Source: JACVRW01 sp963808545 (GTDB lineage Bacteria; Actinomycetota; Thermoleophilia; Solirubrobacterales; Thermoleophilaceae). Taken from it: a DNA stretch of 64,000 nucleotides. The notes below the pieces were generated by a model. The model saw nothing but the letters and a program-made list of their open reading frames with translations, did not search any database and was not told the DNA's origin. Of the stretch, positions 58,859 to 64,000 are shown in pieces (within the stretch, counting starts at the first letter, position 1; each line of letters starts with the position of its first letter). The position numbers were made by a program, and so were the translations under genes. Where the stretch lies: positions 310,001 through 374,000 of the forward strand of contig CAWEGB010000007.1 in assembly GCA_963808545.1 (NCBI GenBank), in the 5' to 3' direction.

Positions 58859-59518
58859 ATGCCCCGTCCGAGCGCCGGCTCCCGCACCCAGCCCGCCCGC
58901 GTCACCAAGAAGGCCCTCGCCACCCTGCGAGCCGATCCGGTGATGGCCCGCCTGGTGGACGAACACCACGAGGTCGTGCGTCGCGACATGGCCCGCGAGC
59001 GCCCGGGCGACGCGTACGGGGCGCTACTGCGCTCGATCGTCGGGCAGCAGCTGTCCACCAAGGCGGCGCGCACCATCTATGGACGGCTGGCCGACATCTT
59101 CGGCGGGCGGGCTCCCACGCCGCGCGAGCTGCTCGAAACCGAGCCCGAGCACATCCGGGCGGCCGGGCTGTCCAACGCGAAGGTCGCCTACCTGCGTGAT
59201 CTGGCGGTGCACGTCGAGGAGGGCACCCTCGAGCTGGAGCGGCTTCCGGAGCTGAGCGACGAGGAGGTGGCCAAGCAGCTGACCGCGATCAAGGGGCTGG
59301 GCCAGTGGACGGCGGACATGTTCCTCATGTTCCACCTTCAGCGCCCGGACATCCTGCCGGTGGGCGACCAGGGGATCCGCAACGCGGTGAAAAGTGCCTA
59401 CCGGCTGCGCAAGCTGCCCGACCCCAAGCGCCTCGAGAAGATCGGGCGGCCGTGGCGGCCCTACCGCACTCTGGCGTGCGTGTACCTCTGGAGCTCGCTT
59501 GACAACGCGCCCGGCTAG
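58859..59518 (+). CDS. HhH-GPD DNA glycosylase, AlkA family
   Basis: 219 residues. DNA-3-methyladenine glycosylase II type with the key region SIVGQQLSTKAARTIYGR, helix-hairpin-helix IKGLGQWTADMFLMFHLQRP and the catalytic Asp in VGDQGIRNAV. It lacks the long N-terminal domain of E. coli AlkA, as in the Bacillus/Schizosaccharomyces Mag-like forms. It differs greatly from the other window glycosylase at 442 and is likely not its duplicate. TAGGCT lies six bases before the ATG and contains the stop of the preceding kinase. Stop shares CTAG with the convergent erpA. Confidence 0.92.
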   Translation: MPRPSAGSRTQPARVTKKALATLRADPVMARLVDEHHEVVRRDMARERPGDAYGALLRSIVGQQLSTKAARTIYGRLADIFGGRAPTPRELLETEPEHIRAAGLSNAKVAYLRDLAVHVEEGTLELERLPELSDEEVAKQLTAIKGLGQWTADMFLMFHLQRPDILPVGDQGIRNAVKSAYRLRKLPDPKRLEKIGRPWRPYRTLACVYLWSSLDNAPG

Positions 59519-59877
59519 ACGGCGGTGCCGCAGCTGGGCTCTTCGTCGGCGACCCGGAAGGACGAGCCGCAGCCACAGGAGGCCACGACGTTCGGGTTGG
59601 ACACCTCGAAGCCCGAGCCCTGGAAGCTCTCGGTGAAATCGACGGTCGAGCCGTCCACGTACTGGAGGCTGGCGGGATCGACCAGGACGTTGATCCCCGC
59701 GGCGTCGAAGACGTGATCGTCCTCGCGCTTCTCGTCGAGGGCCAGCGCGTACTGGAATCCGGAGCAGCCGCCGCCACGCACGCCGACCCTCAGGCCGACT
59801 TCTCCCTCGCCCGCGGCGCCCTGGGCAGCCATGAAGTCGTTGACCTTCTCGGCAGCGATGTCGGTGAGCGTGACCAT
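59515..59877 (-). CDS. erpA: A-type iron-sulfur carrier (ErpA/IscA family)
   Basis: 120 residues. Cluster-ligand Cys at 38 (GGGCSGFQY), 101 and 103 (SCGCGSSF), the three invariant Cys of A-type carriers. Delivers 2Fe-2S or 4Fe-4S clusters to apoproteins. ATG at 59877 follows TATAAT by nine bases. It diverges from bolA and grxD, which together handle Fe-S or redox delivery. An extra Cys at 116 in the tail is not part of the conserved site. Confidence 0.94.
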   Translation of the reverse strand: MVTLTDIAAEKVNDFMAAQGAAGEGEVGLRVGVRGGGCSGFQYALALDEKREDDHVFDAAGINVLVDPASLQYVDGSTVDFTESFQGSGFEVSNPNVVASCGCGSSFRVADEEPSCGTAV

Positions 59878-59886
59878 CAGGCCCCG

Positions 59887-59892
59887 ATTATA
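59887..59892 (-). promoter_or_regulatory. Consensus -10 hexamer of erpA
   Basis: TATAAT on the erpA strand, nine bases from the ATG, the only perfect -10 I noted in the window. It gives a 5' leader of at most a few bases. Confidence 0.6.
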
Positions 59893-59923
59893 TCGGTGAT
59901 CCTGTCGATACCCTGGAGTTCGG

Positions 59924-60163
59924 ATGCCGACCGCAGCCGAGCTGAAGGAGCGGATACTCGAAGCCCTGCCGGGCGCGCAGGTGATGGTCCATGACCTCAC
60001 CGGCGGCGGGGACCACTTCCGTGCCGAGGTCATCTCGGACCGCTTCGTAGGCCTGTCGCGGATCGACCAGCACAAGTTGATCTACGACGTGTTCGGCGAT
60101 GACGTCGGCGGTCCCATCCACGCGCTGTCCATCAAGACCCAGACCCCCGGAGCCGGACTGTGA
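59924..60163 (+). CDS. bolA: BolA family protein
   Basis: 79 residues. The BolA fold is indicated by KERILEALPGAQVMVHDLTG at the N-terminus, DHFRAEVISDRFVGLSRIDQHKLIY and GPIHALSIKT at the end. BolA proteins form 2Fe-2S-bridged complexes with monothiol glutaredoxins, and the next gene, overlapping by four bases, encodes such a glutaredoxin. A GGAG seven bases before the ATG is a usable ribosome binding site. Role in iron-sulfur trafficking is inferred from family and pairing. Confidence 0.92.
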   Translation: MPTAAELKERILEALPGAQVMVHDLTGGGDHFRAEVISDRFVGLSRIDQHKLIYDVFGDDVGGPIHALSIKTQTPGAGL

Positions 60164-60555
60164 ACAACGAAGAGATTCGAGCGTTCCTCGAGAACGCCAT
60201 AAGCGAGAACAAGGTGATGCTCTTCATGAAGGGCACACCCCAGCAGCCGGCGTGCGGCTTCTCGATGCGGGCGTCGGGCGCCCTCAACACGCTGGGCGTC
60301 CAGTACGCCGCTCTCGACATCCTGCCCGATCCGCGTATCCGCGAGGAGCTGTCCGAGCTGTCGGGCTGGCCCACGATCCCGCAGCTGTTCGTCGACGGCG
60401 AGCTGGTGGGCGGCTCCGACATCGTGCTCGAGATGTTCGAGAACGGTGAGCTGGCCGAGATGCTCGGCGTCGAGCAGCCCGCGGAGGCGGACGTGCCGGA
60501 CCCCGAGCCCGAGCCGCGTCAGGCTCCGCTGGGGCTTGAGAACCGGCTGAACTAG
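60160..60555 (+). CDS. grxD: Monothiol glutaredoxin, CGFS type (Grx4/GrxD)
   Basis: 131 residues. Active site CGFS at 32-35 in QQPACGFSMRA, with KGTP near 24, WPTIPQLFVDGELVGGSDIV near 69, and the expected helix after it. The last ~25 residues are an extra Pro/Glu-rich tail. CGFS glutaredoxins bind and transfer 2Fe-2S clusters rather than reducing disulfides. GTG start overlaps the bolA stop; the divergent neighbour is erpA. Confidence 0.94.
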   Translation: MNNEEIRAFLENAISENKVMLFMKGTPQQPACGFSMRASGALNTLGVQYAALDILPDPRIREELSELSGWPTIPQLFVDGELVGGSDIVLEMFENGELAEMLGVEQPAEADVPDPEPEPRQAPLGLENRLN

Positions 60556-60629
60556 CCGGTCCGTATCGTGCCCGCGAGATGCGGGCGACCTTCCTCGTCT
60601 ACGCGGCGGTTCAGTTCGTGCTGCTCTCC

Positions 60630-60743
60630 CTAGCGCGCCGGGGCCTCCAAGCGGCGGGTCCACTCCTCTGACTGGCGGGCGTGGGCAGCTCGCGCGCTGA
60701 TCCAGAGGCGGCGCAGCCAGGCCACGGGCTTCGTGTGCTTCAT
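60630..60743 (-). CDS. Possible small basic protein (37 residues)
   Basis: Short frame with a Trp/Arg-rich amphipathic sequence (KHTKPVAWLRRLWISARAAH, then RQSEEWTRRLEAPAR). A GGAG lies seven bases before the ATG, which is why I include it. No known family. It lies in the spacer between grxD and the SnoaL-like gene, on the opposite strand. Confidence 0.35.
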   Translation of the reverse strand: MKHTKPVAWLRRLWISARAAHARQSEEWTRRLEAPAR

Positions 60744-60814
60744 TGGGTTCTCCAGGGACTCGGGGGGTTCCCTTAGAGACAGCCGACGTGCCCGCCTTAT
60801 TCCCTCACGGCGCA

Positions 60815-60820
60815 TATCGT
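60815..60820 (+). promoter_or_regulatory. -10 hexamer of SnoaL-like gene
   Basis: TATCGT, eight bases before the ATG at 60829 with no ribosome binding site. Same hexamer as the one before the Lrp gene at 6086. Confidence 0.45.
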
Positions 60821-60828
60821 TTCCGGCC

Positions 60829-61239
60829 ATGGGGAGTGAGGAGCGCCGCCAGCGCCTCGCGGAATTGATGAGCCGCTATCTGGATTGCGCACGCACCGGC
60901 GACTGGGAGAGCGCCTTCCGGTTCTTCTCCGACGAGATCGTGCTGCACGTGCCCGGTCGCTCGGCCTTCGCCGGTGAGGTGCGCGGGATGGACGCGGTGC
61001 GGCGTTACCTCGAAGCCGCCATCGCCCACGCCCAGGAGTCCAAGGTCGAGGTCGAGCTCGTGGAGATGCTGGTGGGCGACGAACGTGTCGCGCTGATCGT
61101 GAAGGAGCGCTTCCCCCGCCCCGAGGGAGCGGTCGAGATCCGGCGGGCGAACGTCTACCGCGTACGCGACGAGAGGATCGACGAGGTGTGGATCTTCGAG
61201 GCGAACCAGTACGAGGTGGACGAGCTGTTCGCGGGCTGA
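60829..61239 (+). CDS. SnoaL/NTF2-like protein
   Basis: 136 residues from ATG 60829. An NTF2-like cone fold is suggested by LAELMSRYLDCARTGDWESA at the N-terminus, FFSDEIVLHVPGRSAFAGEV with the typical His, then RGMDAVRRYLEAA and a long beta-rich end (VYRVRDERIDEVWIFEANQYEVDELF). Such proteins are small hydrolases, isomerases or ligand binders; the substrate is unknown. Longer upstream frames are not needed, as the -10 before 60829 supports this start. Confidence 0.85.
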   Translation: MGSEERRQRLAELMSRYLDCARTGDWESAFRFFSDEIVLHVPGRSAFAGEVRGMDAVRRYLEAAIAHAQESKVEVELVEMLVGDERVALIVKERFPRPEGAVEIRRANVYRVRDERIDEVWIFEANQYEVDELFAG

Positions 61240-61463
61240 GCCCGCTGCCTCACTTCTTGCCGCCGCGCCTTGCGGCGCTGGTCCTCCATCATCTTGCGCC
61301 CGCGCTCGGCGTAGTCGCGGGCCTGGCGGCGGTAGCGCTCCCTCTGCTCGGGCGGCATGGACTGCCAGCGCTCCCAGGCCATCAGGAAGTAGGGCCACAG
61401 ACGGCGAGCGTTGCGCAGCGCCTTCGCGCCGCGGCCTGGTCCGAGTTGTCCTTGTTTGGCCAT
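61155..61463 (-). CDS. Small basic protein, 3' end probably frameshifted
   Basis: From ATG 61463 the frame gives a compact helical, basic protein (LRNARRLWPYFLMAWERWQS, then MPPEQRERYRRQARDYAERG). After about residue 70 it becomes low-quality and runs 85 bases into the convergent SnoaL-like gene. A +1 shift near 61262-61275 would end it at the TGA at 61250 with Gly-Gly-Lys-Lys, 11 bases from the SnoaL stop and 70 residues long, a more natural layout. Family unknown; the start is firm and the end is not. Confidence 0.55.
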   Translation of the reverse strand: MAKQGQLGPGRGAKALRNARRLWPYFLMAWERWQSMPPEQRERYRRQARDYAERGRKMMEDQRRKARRQEVRQRAQPANSSSTSYWFASKIHTSSILSSRTR

Positions 61464-61472
61464 CGCTCCCAA

Positions 61473-62543
61473 TTAGAGCAGGCGCCGCACCAGCCCGACC
61501 GCGCCCTCGGCGGCGCCGACGGCCGCCCCGGCGAGGCGGTACTGGACCTGCCGCGAGCGCCGCGTGCGCGCGATGCGATCGTGCTCGCGCTCCATGTGCC
61601 ACGCCACCGTGGCCTCGAGGGTCTCCTCGTGCGGACGCGAGCGCCAGCCGAGCTCACGCCGTGCCTTGGTCGCACGGTAGGTCCAGCTGTTGGAGGCCGC
61701 GCGCACCTCGGTCGGTGTCAGCGGCCAGCCGCGGCCAGTCGCCCCGATCACGGTGGCGGCCAGCGACGCCGCGCCGGGCGACAGCCGGACCGGAGGCTCG
61801 ATGCCCGACAACCGTCCGAGGTCGGCGAACAGCCGGTCGAAGGTGAAGTTGCGGGCCCCGAGCAGGTAGCGCTCGCCCACACCGCCGCTTTCCTCGGCCA
61901 GCAGGTGGCCGCGGGCCACGTCCCGCACGTCGACGATGTTCAGCGCACCGTCGGCGTAGGCCGGGACGCGCCCGAGCAGGAAGCTCCGCACGATGCGCGT
62001 GGAGCTCAGCAGGTGGTCACCCGCACCGAAGCACACGGCGGGGTTCACACACGTGAGCGGCAGCCCTCGAGCGGCCACACGCATCGCCTCCACCTCGGCT
62101 TCGTGCACCGAGTTGACGTAGGGGATCCCCAGCCGTCCGGCGGTGAACAGCTGCGTCTCGTCAGCCGTCTTGCCGCTCCGGGCCGGCCCGACCGCGGCAG
62201 CGCTCGAGGTGAACACCACCCGCTCGAGCCCGGCCCGCAGGCACTCCTCCAGGAGGAGCTTGGTGCCGCCCACGTTCACGTCGAACAGCCGCTGCGAATC
62301 CTGGGGGCGAACCGAGGTCACACCCGCGCAGTGAAACGCGCGCGCCACGCCCTTGAGCGCCCGCCGCACCGAGCGCCGGTCGCGCACCTCGAGGCGCCCG
62401 CGCTCGGCGTCGAGCCCGTCGATCGCTGCGGTCGGGGACCCGTCCTCCACGCCTAGACGCACATCGTCGCCACGCTCGTGTAGCAGCCTCGCGACATGAG
62501 AGCCGATGAACCCCGTTGCGCCGGTGACCAGGACCTTGGCCAA
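61473..62543 (-). CDS. NAD-dependent epimerase/dehydratase (extended SDR, dihydroflavonol reductase-like)
   Basis: 356 residues from TTG 62543, which places the Rossmann motif GATGFIGSHVARLLHERGD near residue 8 and lies eight bases after TACACT. Core features: AGVTSVRPQDSQRLFDVNVGGT, VVFTSSAAAVGPA, and YVNSVHEAE where the canonical Tyr-x3-Lys has Tyr-x3-His, PAVCFGAGD, and a C-terminal KARRELGWRSRPHEETLEATV typical of HpnA/DFR-like proteins. Loss of the catalytic Lys suggests altered activity or substrate. Related SDRs act on lipids, sugars and long-chain bases. It is 10 bp upstream of the small basic gene. Confidence 0.85.
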   Translation of the reverse strand: MAKVLVTGATGFIGSHVARLLHERGDDVRLGVEDGSPTAAIDGLDAERGRLEVRDRRSVRRALKGVARAFHCAGVTSVRPQDSQRLFDVNVGGTKLLLEECLRAGLERVVFTSSAAAVGPARSGKTADETQLFTAGRLGIPYVNSVHEAEVEAMRVAARGLPLTCVNPAVCFGAGDHLLSSTRIVRSFLLGRVPAYADGALNIVDVRDVARGHLLAEESGGVGERYLLGARNFTFDRLFADLGRLSGIEPPVRLSPGAASLAATVIGATGRGWPLTPTEVRAASNSWTYRATKARRELGWRSRPHEETLEATVAWHMEREHDRIARTRRSRQVQYRLAGAAVGAAEGAVGLVRRLL

Positions 62544-62551
62544 GCGGCCGG

Positions 62552-62557
62552 AGTGTA
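62552..62557 (-). promoter_or_regulatory. -10 hexamer of epimerase gene
   Basis: TACACT on the epimerase strand, eight bases before the TTG at 62543; supports this unusual start codon and a leaderless message. Confidence 0.45.
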
Positions 62558-62623
62558 ATCCGACCGTGCGCACTCGGCCGAGCCGAGTGCTTCGCCCATG
62601 CACCCGAGTAGGCTGCCGCGCGC

Positions 62624-63493
62624 ATGTCCGAGATCGCCGTGGTGACCGACAGCACCTCCTACCTGCCGCCCGACCTCGTCGAGCGCAACGCGATCGAGAT
62701 CGTGCCCCTCTACGTGGTCTTCGGCGGCGACCGCACGGTGCGCGAGGTCGACATCACCGACTATCCGGCCTTCTTCGACGAGCTGCGAGCGGCGGAGACC
62801 CTCCCCACCACCTCACAGCCCTCGGTGGGTGACTTCACCTCCGTCTACGAGCCGCTGCTGGCCGAGGGCAAGGAGATCGTGTCGGTGCACATCTCCGGCG
62901 GGCTCTCGGGCACCCCGGAGGCGGCGCGCCAGGCCAAGGCCGCGCTCGAGCGCGACGGCAAGGGCGGTGAGCGCATCGAGGTGGTGGACTCGCAGACCGC
63001 CGCGGGCGGTCTCGGCTTCATGGTCCTCGCCGCCGCCCGCGCGGCGCGCGACAGCGACAGCGCGGCCGAGGTCGCCGCGAAGGTCGCCGAGGCACGTGCC
63101 GAGCTCAAGATGTGGTTCGTGATCGACACCCTCGAGTTCCTGCGCCGGGGCGGGCGCATCGGGGCGGCCAGCGCCTGGATCGGCTCGACGCTGCGGGTCA
63201 AGCCGATCCTGACCGTGGAGAACGAGATGACGCCCGTGGAGCGGGTGCGCACGAGCGGGCGCGCGTTCGAGCGGATGCTCGACTACGCGCGCCAGCGCAA
63301 GGACTCCGGCGCCGACGCCTGGAGCGCCCAGCACATCAACGCCCCGGAGCAGTGCCAGCGGCTCGTGGAGCGCGGCACCGAGGTGTTCGGCGCCCCGCCC
63401 ACGATCGTCAGCGAGATCGGGCCCGTCCTGGCGGCCCACACCGGGCCGGGGCTCCTCGGCCTGGGCGGTTTGCCCAGCCGTTTCGTGCAGTAG
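62624..63493 (+). CDS. DegV family fatty-acid-binding protein
   Basis: 289 residues. DegV fold: VVTDSTSYLPPDLVERNAIEIV at the start, TSQPSVGDFTSVYEPLLAEG, HISGGLSGTPEAARQAK near 88 (fatty-acid carboxylate contacts), the SQTAAGGLGFMVLAA block and FLRRGGRIGAASAWIGSTLRVKPIL. Family members bind fatty acids and present them to FakA-type kinases; no fakA is in view, so the partner may lie elsewhere. TAGGCT is nine bases before the ATG. Confidence 0.93.
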   Translation: MSEIAVVTDSTSYLPPDLVERNAIEIVPLYVVFGGDRTVREVDITDYPAFFDELRAAETLPTTSQPSVGDFTSVYEPLLAEGKEIVSVHISGGLSGTPEAARQAKAALERDGKGGERIEVVDSQTAAGGLGFMVLAAARAARDSDSAAEVAAKVAEARAELKMWFVIDTLEFLRRGGRIGAASAWIGSTLRVKPILTVENEMTPVERVRTSGRAFERMLDYARQRKDSGADAWSAQHINAPEQCQRLVERGTEVFGAPPTIVSEIGPVLAAHTGPGLLGLGGLPSRFVQ

Positions 63494-63520
63494 ATCGTGC
63501 ACCTGTAGGAGCGCCACCAA

Positions 63521-63539
63521 AGGGGGCGAATAGCCCCCT
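63521..63539. terminator. Hairpin immediately before the AI-2E-type gene
   Basis: AGGGGGC (63521-63527) and GCCCCCT (63533-63539) pair perfectly with a five-base loop. The stem ends one base before the ATG at 63541. It could terminate degV transcription, or, if transcribed with the downstream gene, hide its purine-rich ribosome binding site. There is no T-tract. Confidence 0.5.
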
Positions 63540-63540
63540 G

Positions 63541-64000
63541 ATGCTCACCGCCCGGACGATCGTACGCCTCGTCCTGATCGTCGTCTGCGTGGTGCTGTGC
63601 CTCTACCTGATCTACCTGATCCGAACGCCGCTGTCCTGGATCCTGATCGCGGTGTTCCTCGCGGTAGCGCTGTCGGGTCCGGTGAACTTCCTGGCCCGCC
63701 GGATGCGTCGCGGCTTTGCCATCACGCTCGTCTATCTCGGGCTGCTGGCCATCCCTCTGCTGCTCGTGGCCCTCATCGTCCCGCCGCTGGTCACGGAAGC
63801 GGACAAGTTCGCCAACGACGTCCCGGACTACGCGCGTGACGTGACCGACTTCGTGCAGCGCAACGACCAGCTCCGAGAGTTCAACCGCGACTACAACATC
63901 ACCGCGCAGCTGGAGAAGGAGGCGGCCAAGCTTCCGAACCGTCTGGGCGGCGCGGCCGGAGCCCTGCGCGACGTGGGCTTCGGGATCGTCAGCTCGATAT
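63541..64000 (+). CDS. AI-2E/PerM family permease, truncated by window end
   Basis: The first 153 residues of a membrane protein. Two early hydrophobic segments (about 7-27 and 32-50), an ARRMRRG loop, a third (about 60-80) and a long amphipathic region with acidic helices (EADKFANDVPDYARDV) match the N-terminal half of AI-2E exporter/PerM permeases, usually 330-380 residues in all. No stop occurs before the edge. Substrate unknown; family members include the sodium/proton antiporter-like TqsA. Confidence 0.85.
   Translation, partial: MLTARTIVRLVLIVVCVVLCLYLIYLIRTPLSWILIAVFLAVALSGPVNFLARRMRRGFAITLVYLGLLAIPLLLVALIVPPLVTEADKFANDVPDYARDVTDFVQRNDQLREFNRDYNITAQLEKEAAKLPNRLGGAAGALRDVGFGIVSSI

Noticed and set aside
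60579..60671. 30-residue hydrophobic frame after grxD
   Set aside because: Short and without ribosome binding site; overlaps another weak frame on the other strand. Could be chance in GC-rich DNA.
60733..60828. N-terminal extension of the SnoaL-like gene
   Set aside because: The -10 hexamer lies eight bases before 60829 and the extension is low-complexity.

Overview
This window is a high-GC, gene-dense chromosomal segment, most likely from an actinobacterium of the Thermoleophilia/Solirubrobacterales type. The evidence is the complete Mce lipid-transport operon (two YrbE permeases, six MCE proteins), an actinobacterial integration host factor, a HemQ/ChdC-type coproheme decarboxylase, an FprA-type ferredoxin reductase, leaderless-looking promoters, and many GTG and TTG starts. 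That placement is inference from gene content. I found no tRNA, rRNA, CRISPR array, insertion sequence, integrase or replication origin.

Layout. 1-4 kb: MsrB, a HhH-GPD glycosylase, and a divergent pair resembling bacterial ceramide synthase and serine palmitoyltransferase. 4-9.5 kb: EamA exporter, azlCD with a divergent Lrp regulator, a CGNR zinc-finger protein, pyruvate kinase, and mIHF. 9.5-26.3 kb: one long minus-strand run holding the Mce transporter (YrbE-YrbE-ATPase-MceA to F), an MMPL/RND exporter, a membrane-anchored thioredoxin-fold protein, a B3/B4-domain protein and small genes. 26.5-35 kb: a lipoprotein, a large LuxR/AAA regulator, SDR-type oxidoreductases, an SRPBCC protein, and an enolase-superfamily/DUF1611 pair resembling the DgcA-DgcN D-glutamate pathway. 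35-40 kb: PucR regulator, glnK-amt, a PLP decarboxylase, and a secreted phospholipase A2.

40-44 kb holds a cobalamin-dependent methionine synthase interrupted by two single-base shifts. 44-52 kb: cupin, a 37-bp tandem repeat, SDR, galactokinase, a glycosyltransferase-flippase-like fusion, coproheme decarboxylase, and a PLC-like membrane protein. 52-64 kb: FprA, RDD protein, Ppx/GppA phosphatase, FAH-family hydrolase, ABC1/UbiB kinase, a second HhH-GPD glycosylase, an Fe-S/redox group (ErpA, BolA, CGFS glutaredoxin), SnoaL-like protein, epimerase, DegV, and the start of an AI-2E-family permease cut by the window edge.

Themes. Lipid and membrane functions recur: ceramide-like synthesis, Mce and MMPL transport, phospholipase A2, PLC-like enzyme, UbiB kinase, DegV and a glycosyltransferase-flippase fusion. 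Two features of genome organisation stand out. Many genes start 6-10 nt after a TANNNT hexamer with no ribosome binding site, which suggests leaderless mRNAs. Four convergent gene pairs share a CTAG that carries both stop codons. Four apparent +1 frame breaks (two in metH, one in a small secreted protein, one in a small basic protein) are either sequence errors or biology and deserve checking.
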